This document shows positions 33,462 to 44,313 of a DNA stretch of 47,818 nucleotides, in pieces. The notes under the pieces were generated by a model. It made no database searches. It worked only from the letters and a program-made list of their open reading frames with translations, and had not been told where the DNA came from. Positions within the stretch are counted from its first letter, which is position 1; every line of letters begins with the position of its first letter. Source of the stretch: Candidatus Galloscillospira stercoripullorum (lineage in GTDB: Bacteria; Bacillota; Clostridia; Oscillospirales; Oscillospiraceae); NCBI GenBank assembly GCA_018715695.1, contig DVLB01000114.1, positions 1-47,818 on the forward strand, in the 5' to 3' direction. The translations under genes and the position numbers were made by a program.

Positions 33462-35210
33462 TCACATTTTCTCCGGGGCGGAGACGCCGATGATGGACAG
33501 CCCCACAGCCAGGACAGAGCGCACCGCGTCGGAGAGCTTGAGCCGGGCCTCAAGCAGGCCCTCCTCCTCGCCCTTGATGCGGCAGGAATTGTAGAACCGG
33601 TGGAAGTCCCCGGCCAGGGCCACCAGGTAGCGGTTGATATGGGAGGGGTCCAGATCCCGGCTGGCCAGGCGGATCTCCTCAGGCAGCTGGGAGAGGGTCT
33701 TGATGAGCGCCTTCTCCTCCGCCGTGGAGAGCAGCGCCGCGTCCACCGCAGCAGCCTCCGGCACACGGTGACCCTCCTCGGCCAGGCGGGAGAGCAGGGA
33801 GCAGATGCGGGCGTGGGCATACTGGACGTAGTAGACCGGGTTGTCGCTGTCCTCCCGGACGGCCAGGTCCAGGTCGAAGTCCAGGGGGGTGGTGGCGCTG
33901 CGGGAGTTGAAGAAGTACCGGGCGGCGTCCACGCTGATTTCGTCGAGCAGGTCGTGGAGAGCGATGGCCTTGCCCGAGCGCTTGCTCATACGCACGGGCT
34001 TGCCGTCCTGGAGAAGGTTGACCAGCTGCATGAGCACGATGATGAGCCGGTGGGAGCCGTCCAGGCCCAGGCCGTCCAGGGCGGCCTGCAGCCGGGCCAC
34101 ATGGCCGTGGTGATCGGCGCCCCAGATATTGATGGCCTTATCAAAGCCCCGCTTTTCCAGCTTGTTGCGGTGGTAGGCGATGTCGGCGGCGAAGTAGGTA
34201 TAAAAGCCGTTCTGACGGCGCAGCACGTCGTCCTTCAGGTCCAGCTTGTCCACCTGCTCCTGACTCTTGCCCTCCCGCAGGTACTTCTCCTTGAGGAGGC
34301 CAGTGGTATTGAGCCACACCGCGCCGTCCTTCTCGTAGGTCCAGCCCTTGCTTGCGAGCAGCCCCACCGTCTCCTCCACATAGCCGGAGCTGTGCAGCTC
34401 CGACTCCAGGAACCACTCGTCATACTCGATCTTATACCGGCTTAGGTCCGCCTTCATCCGGGGAATGTTGATGGAGAGGCCGTAAGCGGCCATGGCGGCG
34501 CGGCGCTCGTCCTCGCTGCGCTCCAGCCAGCCGTCCCCTTCCTTCTCCCGGAAGAGCTGCGCCAGCTCACGGATGTCGTCGCCGTGGTAGCCGTCCTCGG
34601 GGAACTCCACCGCCTCTTCGCCCAGGAGAAGCTGCTGATAGCGGGCGTCAATGGACTTGGCGAACTTGGCGATCTGGTTGCCCGCGTCGTTGACGTAGAA
34701 CTCCTTCCAGGTGTCGCAGCCCACCCACTTGAGGATGTTGGCCAGAGAGTCGCCCAGCACGCCGCCCCGAGCGTTGCCCATGTGCATGGGACCGGTGGGG
34801 TTGGCGGAGACGAATTCCACCATGATCTTCTCGCCCTTGCCCTCGTCGCTGCGGCCGTAGTTCTCTCCCTCGGTCTCGATGGTGGAGAGCACCTGAGCGT
34901 ACCACCTCTCCCCCAGGGTGAAGTTGAGGAAGCCCGGTCCGGCGATCTCCACCTTTGAGAAGAAGGAGCCGGAGAGGTCCATGTGGTCCACAACGGCCTG
35001 GGCGATGGCCCGGGGGGCCATGTGCATGGCCTTGGCCCCCGCCATGGCGAAGGAGGAGGCGTAGTCCCCGTTTTTCACATCCTTGGGGATCTCGATGGTG
35101 GCGTTCACTGCCGCGCCGCCGGGCAGCACGCCCGCCTGAGCGGCCCGCTCATAGGCCGCCTGGGTCAGAGCGGCTACCTGCTCCTTGGCCGCTTTTATCA
35201 TGTTTGACAT
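33462..35210 (-). CDS. argS: Arginyl-tRNA synthetase
   Basis: A 582-residue class I aminoacyl-tRNA synthetase. N-terminal Add-1 domain (1-110), the HIGH-like signature as PTGPMHMGNARG, the KMSKS-like RMSKRSGKA, and a C-terminal all-helical anticodon-binding DALR domain that ends in the usual hydrophobic Met. Charges tRNA-Arg. It follows the DUF1934 gene by 50 bases on the same strand and ends in a strong terminator. Confidence 0.97.
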   Translation of the reverse strand: MSNMIKAAKEQVAALTQAAYERAAQAGVLPGGAAVNATIEIPKDVKNGDYASSFAMAGAKAMHMAPRAIAQAVVDHMDLSGSFFSKVEIAGPGFLNFTLGERWYAQVLSTIETEGENYGRSDEGKGEKIMVEFVSANPTGPMHMGNARGGVLGDSLANILKWVGCDTWKEFYVNDAGNQIAKFAKSIDARYQQLLLGEEAVEFPEDGYHGDDIRELAQLFREKEGDGWLERSEDERRAAMAAYGLSINIPRMKADLSRYKIEYDEWFLESELHSSGYVEETVGLLASKGWTYEKDGAVWLNTTGLLKEKYLREGKSQEQVDKLDLKDDVLRRQNGFYTYFAADIAYHRNKLEKRGFDKAINIWGADHHGHVARLQAALDGLGLDGSHRLIIVLMQLVNLLQDGKPVRMSKRSGKAIALHDLLDEISVDAARYFFNSRSATTPLDFDLDLAVREDSDNPVYYVQYAHARICSLLSRLAEEGHRVPEAAAVDAALLSTAEEKALIKTLSQLPEEIRLASRDLDPSHINRYLVALAGDFHRFYNSCRIKGEEEGLLEARLKLSDAVRSVLAVGLSIIGVSAPEKM

Positions 35211-35260
35211 CTGCTATCACACCTCAAACTGGATTTTCTTTGGTATCCGGGGCAAACTGA

Positions 35261-35704
35261 TCATTGCTTCACGCCCGGTCTCTTTTCCCGCACGTCGATG
35301 AGGAAGCGGTTGGCCCCCGCCACCGCGTGGTCGATCTCGATGTCGTAGTTGACCTCCAGCCGGCCCCCGTGCTCGTCCAGGGTGCAGTCCATGGCCCGGG
35401 TGTTCACCCCGATGGCCAGGGCGCCATAGGGCGTCTCATACATGGAAAGGTGCCGCCGTCCCTGCTCAAAGACCATCTGGGAGTTGAACTGTCCCAGGCG
35501 CAGCAGGGTGACCCTCCCCTCCTCGATCTGGAAGGTAGTCAGGGTGCCTCCCATGCCGGTGAGTTCACTCTCCTGATAGCTCAGGGTGTAGGTGCGCTCC
35601 CCCTCTTTTTTCATCAGGCCCTCGGTGACGAGCTCGATGACCTCGTCCTCAGCTCCCTCGAAGGACTGCTTGCCCTTGATGGAAATGATCACATTGTTGT
35701 CCAT
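35261..35704 (-). CDS. DUF1934 family protein (YwiB-like)
   Basis: A 147-residue beta-barrel protein; it starts MDNNVIISIKGKQSF and has GQFNSQMVFEQGRRH, typical of DUF1934 (lipocalin-like). Its place just upstream of argS is conserved in Firmicutes (ywiB-argS). Function unknown. A good promoter is at 35735-35763. Confidence 0.85.
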   Translation of the reverse strand: MDNNVIISIKGKQSFEGAEDEVIELVTEGLMKKEGERTYTLSYQESELTGMGGTLTTFQIEEGRVTLLRLGQFNSQMVFEQGRRHLSMYETPYGALAIGVNTRAMDCTLDEHGGRLEVNYDIEIDHAVAGANRFLIDVREKRPGVKQ

Positions 35705-35734
35705 AATGACCCCCGGTTCTTCACAAGTGGAGGT

Positions 35735-35763
35735 ATTATATCTCCAAATGCCGCCGATGTAAA
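35735..35763 (-). promoter_or_regulatory. Promoter for DUF1934-argS
   Basis: -35 TTTACA and -10 TATAAT, 17-base spacer, on the minus strand, about 30 bases upstream of the DUF1934 ATG. Confidence 0.8.
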
Positions 35764-35782
35764 GCCCGGAATAGGTCCTTTC

Positions 35783-36601
35783 TCAGTACACCGTCACGTC
35801 CACCAGGCCCACATGGCTCTTCACGCTCTCCCCCAGGAAGATGTCGGCCAGGCGGGAGAAGTCGGCGATGTTGTCGCTGACGTAATAGAGCCGCTTGCCC
35901 GCTGCGGCGTCGGTGAGGGCGTCCATCTCCTTAAGCTGCACCGCCACCTGCGCGGCGCAGGCCTCGCCGGAGTTGATGAGGGCCACCTGGGGGCCCATGA
36001 AATCGCCGATGACCTCGGAGAGAAGCGGATAGTGGGTGCAGCCCAGCACCAGGGTGTCCACCCCGGCGTCCTTCATGGCCTGGAGGTATTCCGCCGTCAC
36101 CAGTTCCGCCACCGCATCCCCTCTCCGGAAGCGACCGTTCTCCACCAGGGGCACAAAGAGGGGGCAGGCCAGAGCGGTGACCTGGGCGTCGGGCCGCAGG
36201 GCGGTGATCTCCCGCTCGTAGGCCCCGGTGCGGATGGTGGCCTGGGTACCGATGAGGCCGATGCGTCCGCTGCGGCTCATCTCCACCGCCCGAGCGGCGG
36301 CGGGTTTGACCACGCCCAGCACGGGCAAGGGGTTTTCCTGCTCCAGCACGTCCAGGGCTGTGCTGGACACAGTACCGCAGGCGATGACGATGGCCTTCAG
36401 GTCAAAGGTACGCAGGAAGGCCACATCCTGCCGAGCGTATTTGATGAGGGTCTCCCGGGAGCGGCTACCGTAGGGCACCCGGCCGGTATCCCCGAAATAA
36501 ATGATGGTCTCCGCCGGCAAAAGCCGCTCCAGTTCCCGGACCGCCGTCAGGCCGCCCAGTCCGGAGTCGAACACGCCGATGGGTCGTCTGTCCAATCCCA
36601 T
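35783..36601 (-). CDS. murI: Glutamate racemase
   Basis: A 272-residue enzyme converting L- to D-glutamate for peptidoglycan. Motifs: PIGVFDSGLGGLTAV, the first catalytic Cys in IACGTVSS, the second in LGCTHYPLL. The start is uncertain: ATG 36601 gives a family-typical N-terminus but its SD is very close; ATG 36631 gives an extra ten residues. Next gene in the same direction is the DUF1934 gene, with its own promoter. Confidence 0.93.
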   Translation of the reverse strand: MGLDRRPIGVFDSGLGGLTAVRELERLLPAETIIYFGDTGRVPYGSRSRETLIKYARQDVAFLRTFDLKAIVIACGTVSSTALDVLEQENPLPVLGVVKPAAARAVEMSRSGRIGLIGTQATIRTGAYEREITALRPDAQVTALACPLFVPLVENGRFRRGDAVAELVTAEYLQAMKDAGVDTLVLGCTHYPLLSEVIGDFMGPQVALINSGEACAAQVAVQLKEMDALTDAAAGKRLYYVSDNIADFSRLADIFLGESVKSHVGLVDVTVY

Positions 36602-36694
36602 GACCTCCAATCCAGATCCTTCAAACAACATGATATGCGAAAGCCCCTCAGAACACAAGTAATTTTTTCTCTTTGGATTTCCCCCCTTCCCCCT

Positions 36695-36722
36695 TTGACT
36701 TTTGAGCGAGGGTCTGTATAAT
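36695..36722 (+). promoter_or_regulatory. Promoter of the 138-residue protein gene
   Basis: TTGACT 36695-36700 and TATAAT 36717-36722, 16-base spacer, about 50 bases before the ATG. Confidence 0.85.
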
Positions 36723-36770
36723 ATGGAATAGGGCCACCGGCCCCACAAGCGACCGAGAGGAGGTCTTCCC

Positions 36771-37187
36771 ATGGAACTGAACCTGACGGCCAAGCAATTC
36801 CGCCGACTGCTGGACATGGCCTATATCGGCAACTGGATCCTCAACTCCACCCGGGGAGACGACCGTTTCGCCGACTACGACGAGGTGGAGAGCCTGCTTT
36901 TTGCCAAAGCCCGGGAGCAGGGCATGGGTGTGCTGGCCGAGGACTGGCAGGGAGAGGTGGTGCCCTCCCGGGCCTTTACCGAGGGCGGCATCCACGAGGC
37001 CATCATGGAGTATGAGAACAACGTCTTTTTCGAGATCCTGGCGGAGGATCTGGCCCGGCGGGATATGGAGGACGCCTCCATCGACGAAAACGACTACGAC
37101 GAGCTCACCCGCCGCATCGACGACTATATGGCCGAGTTTGAGCAGCACGGCACCGACAATATCCTCATCGACGCCGACCTGCCCTGA
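36771..37187 (+). CDS. Small acidic protein of unknown function
   Basis: A 138-residue soluble protein rich in Asp/Glu, especially at the C-terminus (DNILIDADLP). N-terminal AKQFRRLLDMAYIGNWILNS looks like a helix; no enzyme motif or membrane segment. I have seen similar conserved hypothetical proteins in Oscillospiraceae but cannot name a family. Strong SD gaggagg, own promoter and a terminator make it a single-gene unit. Confidence 0.75.
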   Translation: MELNLTAKQFRRLLDMAYIGNWILNSTRGDDRFADYDEVESLLFAKAREQGMGVLAEDWQGEVVPSRAFTEGGIHEAIMEYENNVFFEILAEDLARRDMEDASIDENDYDELTRRIDDYMAEFEQHGTDNILIDADLP

Positions 37188-37203
37188 CGCCGTCTCTCCC
37201 ACC

Positions 37204-37240
37204 GGCGGACGTCCCTATTTTGGGACGTCCGCCGTTTTTT
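37204..37240 (+). terminator. Terminator after the acidic protein gene
   Basis: Perfect 12-bp stem ggcggacgtccc / gggacgtccgcc, loop tatttt, then gtttttt. Confidence 0.93.
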
Positions 37241-37246
37241 CTCCGC

Positions 37247-37275
37247 TGGACTTCCGCGGCGCCTTGGGATAAAAT
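37247..37275 (+). promoter_or_regulatory. Candidate tex promoter
   Basis: TGGACT 37247-37252 and TAAAAT 37270-37275 with a 17-base spacer, 32 bases ahead of the start codon. The -35 is only a 4/6 match. Confidence 0.5.
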
Positions 37276-37307
37276 AGAGAACGAATCCAAAGCAAAGGAG
37301 TAACGAC

Positions 37308-39485
37308 ATGGAGCGCATCATACAGATACTCGCCCGGGAGCTGGGCAAAAAAGAGGAGCATGTGGCCAATGTGGTGGCCCTGCTGGACGAGGGGAACACC
37401 ATCCCCTTCATCGCCCGCTACCGCAAGGAGATGCACGGGGCCATGGACGACACCGCCCTGCGCGCCCTCGCCGACCGGCTGCAGTATCTGCGCAATCTGG
37501 ACAAGCGGCGCGAGGAGGTCAAGGCCTCCATCGACGCCCAGGACAAGCTCACCGAGGAGCTCGCCGCCGCCATCGACGCCGCGGCCACGCTGGCCGAGGT
37601 GGAGGACCTGTACCTGCCCTACAAGCCCAAGCGGCGCACACGGGCCACGGTAGCCACGGAGAAGGGTCTGGAACCTCTGGCCCAGCTCTTCTTCGCCCTG
37701 GGGGGCAGCTGCCCCTCTCCCGAGGAGGCGGCCTGGGACTATGTGGACCCCGACACGGGGGTGGAAACGGTGGAGGATGCCCTCCAGGGAGCCAGCGACA
37801 TCATCGCCGAGTGGGTCAGCGACGACGCCGCCGTGCGCAAGACCCTGCGGGAGCTCTATGAGCGCAAGGGCGTGCTCTTCTCCAAGGCGGCCCAGAAGGA
37901 CCCGGAGGACAGCGTCTACCGGCTCTACTACGACTTCTCCGCCCCGGTGCGCACCGTCCAGGGCCACCAGGTGCTGGCCATCAACCGGGGCGAGCGGGAG
38001 GAGATCCTCAAAGCGGGGGTGGAGGTGGACGCGGAGAGCGCCCGCATCGCCGTGCGCCGGGTGGTGGTACCCGGGCGGGCGTCCATGGAGTTCGTGCGCG
38101 CCGCCGCCGACGACGCCTGGGACCGGCTTTTGAAGCCCTCCCTGGAGCGGGAGATCCGCGCCGCCCTCACCGAGAAGGCCGATGAAGGGGCCATCAAGAT
38201 GTTCGGTCTCAACTTAAAGCCCCTGCTCATGCAGCCGCCGGTGAAGGGCTTTATCACCATGGGTCTGGACCCCGGCTACCGCAACGGCTGCAAAGCGGCG
38301 GTGGTGGACGGCACCGGCAAGGTGCTGGATACCGCCGTGGTCTACCCCACCTTCAGCGAGCGCAAGAAGGAGGAGGCCATCGAGGCCCTCTCCAAGCTCA
38401 TCCGCAAGCACGGCGTGGAGCACATTGCCATCGGCAACGGTACCGCCAGCCGGGAGACCGAGCAGATGGCAGTGGAGATGATCCGCCGCCTGGCCGCGGA
38501 GGGCATAGCGGTGAGCTACATGATCGTCAGCGAGGCGGGCGCCAGCGTCTACTCCGCCTCCAAGCTGGCCGCCGAGGAGTTCCCCGAGTACGACGTGAAC
38601 CTGCGCAGCGCCGTGTCCATCGCCCGGCGGCTCCAGGACCCCCTTTCCGAGCTGGTGAAGATCGACCCCAAGGCCATCGGCGTAGGTCAGTATCAGCACG
38701 ACATGCCCCAGGCCCGGCTGGACGAGACGCTGCGGGGCGTGGTGGAGGACTGCGTCAACTCGGTGGGCGCCGACCTGAACACCGCCTCCGCCCCCCTGCT
38801 CACCTATGTGGCGGGCCTCACCTCGGCCACCGCCAAGAACATCGTCAAATACCGGGAAGAAAACGGCGCTTTCACCGCCCGGGGCCAGCTTCTCAAGGTG
38901 CCTAAGCTGGGTCCCAAGGCCTTTGAGCAGTGTGCAGGCTTCCTGCGTCTGAGCGAGAGCGAGAACGTACTGGACAACACCGGCGTCCACCCGGAGAGCT
39001 ACGCCGCCGCGGAGAAGCTGCTCGCCCTCACCGGCTACACCCTCGCCGATGTGAAGGCGGGAGCTATCGGGGAGCTGCGCGAGCGGGTAAAGGCCCTGGG
39101 CGAGGAGACAGCGGCGCAGCAGTGCGGCGTAGGCGTGCCCACCCTGCGGGACGTGGTGGGCGAGCTGATGAAGCCCGGCCGCGACCCCCGGGACGAGCTG
39201 CCCCGGCCCATCCTGCGCACCGACGTGATGGAGATGAAGGACCTAAAGCCGGGCATGGAGCTCACGGGCACCGTGCGCAACGTCATCGACTTCGGCGTAT
39301 TTGTGGACATCGGCGTCCATCAGGACGGCTTGGTGCATATCTCCCAGCTCTCCAGCCGCCGGGTGCGCCACCCCAGCGAGATCTGCGCCGTGGGCGACGT
39401 AGTGAAGGTCTGGGTGTTGGAGGCCGACGAAAAGAAAAAACGCATCTCCCTCACCATGCGCAAGCCCAAGGGTCAGCCGGACTGA
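37308..39485 (+). CDS. tex: Tex family RNA-binding transcription accessory protein
   Basis: A 725-residue cytoplasmic protein. An N-terminal helical part leads to a YqgF/RNase H-like core (MGLDPGYRNGCKAAVVD, near 325), helix-hairpin-helix segments (about 490-560), and a C-terminal S1 RNA-binding domain (about 645-715: GMELTGTVRNVIDFGVFVDIG). Tex associates with RNA polymerase and affects transcription. ATG 37308 follows caaaggag. Its last 55 bases are copied at 39635-39689. Confidence 0.95.
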   Translation: MERIIQILARELGKKEEHVANVVALLDEGNTIPFIARYRKEMHGAMDDTALRALADRLQYLRNLDKRREEVKASIDAQDKLTEELAAAIDAAATLAEVEDLYLPYKPKRRTRATVATEKGLEPLAQLFFALGGSCPSPEEAAWDYVDPDTGVETVEDALQGASDIIAEWVSDDAAVRKTLRELYERKGVLFSKAAQKDPEDSVYRLYYDFSAPVRTVQGHQVLAINRGEREEILKAGVEVDAESARIAVRRVVVPGRASMEFVRAAADDAWDRLLKPSLEREIRAALTEKADEGAIKMFGLNLKPLLMQPPVKGFITMGLDPGYRNGCKAAVVDGTGKVLDTAVVYPTFSERKKEEAIEALSKLIRKHGVEHIAIGNGTASRETEQMAVEMIRRLAAEGIAVSYMIVSEAGASVYSASKLAAEEFPEYDVNLRSAVSIARRLQDPLSELVKIDPKAIGVGQYQHDMPQARLDETLRGVVEDCVNSVGADLNTASAPLLTYVAGLTSATAKNIVKYREENGAFTARGQLLKVPKLGPKAFEQCAGFLRLSESENVLDNTGVHPESYAAAEKLLALTGYTLADVKAGAIGELRERVKALGEETAAQQCGVGVPTLRDVVGELMKPGRDPRDELPRPILRTDVMEMKDLKPGMELTGTVRNVIDFGVFVDIGVHQDGLVHISQLSSRRVRHPSEICAVGDVVKVWVLEADEKKKRISLTMRKPKGQPD
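39431..39485 (+). repeat. Direct repeat, left copy (tex 3' end)
   Basis: 55 bases ending with the tex stop codon. The right copy at 39635-39689 is identical except one silent C/T change. Confidence 0.95.
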
Positions 39486-39634
39486 GAGAACGGAGGGACC
39501 CGCCGCAGGCGGGACGCGGCGAGTGCCGCGCACAAGCGTTTCGGCTCCGCCGAAACCTTGCCGCAGGGGCAATTCACTTGCCCCGAGGATGTGAGATCCG
39601 GGGTCCCCGCACGGCCTCGGCCGTGTGGGGATGG
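39486..39634. repeat. Multi-hairpin GC-rich element between the tex repeats
   Basis: About 150 bases with at least five short stems: cccgccgcaggcggg, gcggcgagtgccgc, gtttcggc/gccgaaac, ggggcaa/ttgcccc, and ccccgcacggcc/ggccgtgtgggg. No gene. Flanked by the 55-bp tex-end copies. Similar in texture to 87-292 after dnaK. Confidence 0.7.
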
Positions 39635-39689
39635 AAAGAAAAAACGCATCTCCCTTACCATGCGCAAGCCCAAGGGTCAGCCGGACTGA
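39635..39689 (+). repeat. Direct repeat, right copy of the tex 3' end
   Basis: 54 of 55 bases match 39431-39485, and it again ends with TGA (39687-39689). It has no start codon and so it encodes nothing by itself. Confidence 0.95.
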
Positions 39690-39841
39690 CGTCTCCCCTT
39701 CCGGCATATTTTGGGGATTTTCGGCGGTTTTGACAGCATGCAACTTGAAGTTGCGTGAAAAAATCCGGCTGAGAAACGCCCGGTTGGTGGTAAAACAGGC
39801 ACTCTTCCGGCAAAATCGTGCTGAAAGGAGTGATTGTCCCC

Positions 39842-40840
39842 ATGTCACGGTTTCAACATAATCTGCCCATCCTCCGCCGCCGGGCGGGGTACACCCAGGA
39901 ACGTCTGGCCGAAGAGCTGGGCGTGAGCCGCCAGGCGGTGGGCAAGTGGGAAAGCGGCCAGAGCCTGCCCGAGGCCGCCACCCTGCTCACCCTGGCTCAG
40001 CTGCTCTCCTGCACTCTGGATGAGCTCATGCGGGAGGAGCTGGAGGAATCGTCCCAGGAGGAGCCCACCTCCGGAATGGCATCCGCCCCCGTGGAGGAGA
40101 GCGGAAAGGACGAAACCGTCTACGAGCAGTACCAGAGCCAGATGGCCCGCTTCGCCCTGATGATGGCTCTGGGGGTATCCCTGGTCCTGGCGGGCATCTC
40201 CTCCCTGCTGCTCTTTTATGTGTGGCTGGGAGAGACCGGGCTCATTGTGCTGCCTCTGCTGCTGTGTGTGGCGGCGGCGGTATTCCTCTTCGTTTTCGGG
40301 GCCATGGACCACGAGGACTTCATGCGGCAGTTCCCAGTCATTCCCGACTGCCGGGACTGGGAAGAAGAGCGCCGCTTCCGGCGGGTGTTCGCCGCAGGTC
40401 TTTCCACCGCCATCGCCGCCATCGTGGCTGACGTGGCGGTGCTGGTGGCGCTGTGCGTGTTCTTCGAGGGAAACGAACGGCTCCAGGTCCTGACTGTGGC
40501 CGGGTTCTTCCTCATCCTGGCGGGGGCAGTGGGCGCCATCGTGTTCCTTGGCGTCCTCTCTGAGCGGTATGACCTGGAGGACTATGCCAAAGAGGCCGCC
40601 AAGCTTGCCCGCCCCGGCGGTCCGGCGGCTTCCTCCCCGGTGGCTGGCCACGACAGTTCCCTGGACGGAGACGAGGAGAAGAACGAGCACTGGAGTGCGC
40701 TCATCATGTCGGCGGCCACCATACTCTTCCTGCTGGCCGGCTTTCTCTTTCAAGCCTGGCACCCGGCCTGGGTCCTCTTCCCGGTGGCGGCCCTTTTGAG
40801 CGGCATGGTGGAACATTGGAGCAAACTCAAAAAGAAGTGA
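39842..40840 (+). CDS. XRE-family regulator with C-terminal membrane domain
   Basis: A 332-residue protein. An N-terminal helix-turn-helix domain (about 7-60: LAEELGVSRQAVGKWESGQ) is followed by an acidic linker and about six membrane helices (from about 107 to the end). It would sense something in the membrane or be sequestered there while binding DNA. ATG 39842 is preceded by aaaggag at 11 bases. The zincin gene overlaps almost directly, so they are one operon. Confidence 0.8.
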   Translation: MSRFQHNLPILRRRAGYTQERLAEELGVSRQAVGKWESGQSLPEAATLLTLAQLLSCTLDELMREELEESSQEEPTSGMASAPVEESGKDETVYEQYQSQMARFALMMALGVSLVLAGISSLLLFYVWLGETGLIVLPLLLCVAAAVFLFVFGAMDHEDFMRQFPVIPDCRDWEEERRFRRVFAAGLSTAIAAIVADVAVLVALCVFFEGNERLQVLTVAGFFLILAGAVGAIVFLGVLSERYDLEDYAKEAAKLARPGGPAASSPVAGHDSSLDGDEEKNEHWSALIMSAATILFLLAGFLFQAWHPAWVLFPVAALLSGMVEHWSKLKKK

Positions 40841-40843
40841 GGA

Positions 40844-41194
40844 ATGACCATGCTCACCTTTGACGAAGCGGGAGAACTGCTGGATGAGATGGCTGAGGAG
40901 TTCCCCCCCGTTTTTTATAAGGACTTAAACGGGGGGATCTCCCTGCTGCCCGACGCAAAGCCAGACCCCGAGTTTCCCCCCGGGGAGATGTATATCATGG
41001 GGGAGTACTGCAACGACCAGATGGGCCGGTATATCCTGCTCTACTATGGCTCCTTCGCAGCCCTGGCGAAACAGGAGGACTGGACCGACGAGGACTGGGA
41101 GGACGAGCTTTACACCACCTTAGCCCACGAGCTGACCCACCATGTGGAGGGGCTGGCGGGCGAGCGAGGGCTGGAGATCAAGGATGAGCTGTAG
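40844..41194 (+). CDS. Small zincin-like metallopeptidase, probably shortened by an internal TAG
   Basis: A 116-residue protein of the metallopeptidase-like (DUF1025/MPN-zincin) family, with HELTHH (HExxH zinc motif) near residue 98. The ORF ends at TAG 41192-41194, but the same frame runs on for 15 sense codons (LEEFYAQHEEDLREE) to a second TAG at 41240. The continued part is acidic like the natural tail of the family, so a CAG-to-TAG change is likely. ATG 40844 or 40850 (the better SD spacing) may be the start. It follows the XRE gene by 3 bases. Confidence 0.7.
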   Translation: MTMLTFDEAGELLDEMAEEFPPVFYKDLNGGISLLPDAKPDPEFPPGEMYIMGEYCNDQMGRYILLYYGSFAALAKQEDWTDEDWEDELYTTLAHELTHHVEGLAGERGLEIKDEL

Positions 41195-41290
41195 CTGGAG
41201 GAGTTCTACGCCCAACACGAGGAGGATCTCCGGGAGGAGTAGTCCGCCCTTTCATTGCCACAGGATATTTTGTCACAGGAGGGATTTAGA

Positions 41291-42460
41291 ATGTTAGGCG
41301 ACTTTTCGTACTGCAACCCCACTAAGCTCTATTTTGGCGAAAACGCCCTGGCCGAGCTGGGGCCTGAGCTGCGGCACTATGGGCCCAACGTAGTGCTCAT
41401 CTACGGCGGCGGCTCCATCAAGAAAAACGGCATCTACGACGCGGTGACCGACATCCTGGCCCGGGAGGGCAAAAACGTGGCGGAGATCGCCGGCGTCATG
41501 CCCAACCCCACGGTGGAAAAGCTCTATGAGGGCGTGGAGATCGCCCGGGCCCACCGGGCCGACCTGCTGTTGGCCGTGGGCGGCGGCTCGGTGTGTGACT
41601 ACGCCAAGGCCGTCTCCGTCTCGGTCCACTGCGATGAGGACCCCTGGGAGAAGTACTTTATCCGCTTTGAGGAGCCCGACTGCCCCACCCTGAGCGTGGG
41701 CTGCGTCCTCACCATGGTGGGTACCGGCTCGGAGATGAACGCCGGCGCGGTCATCACCAATCGTGCCGTCAAGCTGAAGATCGGCCATGTATTCAAGGAC
41801 GAGAAGATCATGCCCCGCTTCGCCATCCTCAACCCCCGCTTCACCATGACCCTGCCCCACAAGCAGATGGTGGCCGGGTGCTTCGACATTTTCAGCCATA
41901 TCTGCGAGCAGTATTTCTCCGGCACCGACGACAACACCAGCGACTATCTCAGTGAGGGACTCATGCGCTCCCTCATCCACTCCAGCCGCATCGCCAACCG
42001 TGACCCCCAGGACTATGAGGCCCGCAGCAACATCATGTGGACGGCGACCTGGGCCCTCAACACCCTGGTGTCCCGGGGCAAGAGCACCGACTGGATGGTA
42101 CACATGATAGGGCAGGCCATCGGCGCGGTCACCGATGCCACCCACGGCATGACCCTGTCCGCCGTCTCCCTCGCCTATTACCGTTATATCCTGGAGGCAG
42201 GACTCCACAAATTCGTCCGCTTTGCCCAAAACGTCTGGGGCGTGAGCTCCGAAGGGAAGACCGACCGGGAGATCGCCATGGCGGGTCTTTCCGCCATGGA
42301 GGACTGGATGAAGGAGCTGGGCCTTGCTATGCGCGGCAGCGAGGTGGGCCTGACCGAGGAGAACCTGGAGGATGTGGTGGGCGGCACCCTGATCCTCAAG
42401 GGCGGCTACAAGGTCCTGACTAAGGAGGACGTGCGCTCCATCCTTCGCGCCTGTCTGTAA
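41291..42460 (+). CDS. Iron-containing alcohol dehydrogenase
   Basis: A 389-residue cytoplasmic enzyme. A Rossmann part has VLIYGGGSIKKNG and the GGGS motif LLAVGGGSVCDYAK. Iron ligands are visible as Asp/His in GCFDIFSHICEQY and DATHGMTLS. The start NPTKLYFGENAL suggests a butanol dehydrogenase/YqhD-like NAD(P)H enzyme reducing aldehydes. ATG 41291 follows acaggagg. It ends at a strong terminator. Confidence 0.93.
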   Translation: MLGDFSYCNPTKLYFGENALAELGPELRHYGPNVVLIYGGGSIKKNGIYDAVTDILAREGKNVAEIAGVMPNPTVEKLYEGVEIARAHRADLLLAVGGGSVCDYAKAVSVSVHCDEDPWEKYFIRFEEPDCPTLSVGCVLTMVGTGSEMNAGAVITNRAVKLKIGHVFKDEKIMPRFAILNPRFTMTLPHKQMVAGCFDIFSHICEQYFSGTDDNTSDYLSEGLMRSLIHSSRIANRDPQDYEARSNIMWTATWALNTLVSRGKSTDWMVHMIGQAIGAVTDATHGMTLSAVSLAYYRYILEAGLHKFVRFAQNVWGVSSEGKTDREIAMAGLSAMEDWMKELGLAMRGSEVGLTEENLEDVVGGTLILKGGYKVLTKEDVRSILRACL

Positions 42461-42480
42461 GGGCTTTCACAAAACAAAAG

Positions 42481-42530
42481 AGCGGGCCCGCCTCATCGTG
42501 ATGATGAGGCGGGCCCGCTTTCCGTTCTTG
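42481..42530. terminator. Terminator between convergent adh and phoR
   Basis: The long stem agcgggcccgcctcat / atgaggcgggcccgct is followed on + by ttccgttcttgtct; on - by cttttgttttgtg after the stem. Serves both genes. Confidence 0.9.
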
Positions 42531-42546
42531 TCTTGTCCTCTCCGTC

Positions 42547-44283
<1,737 letters not shown>

Positions 44284-44313
44284 ACGATCACCTCGCAGTT
44301 GAGAAAAGATCTT

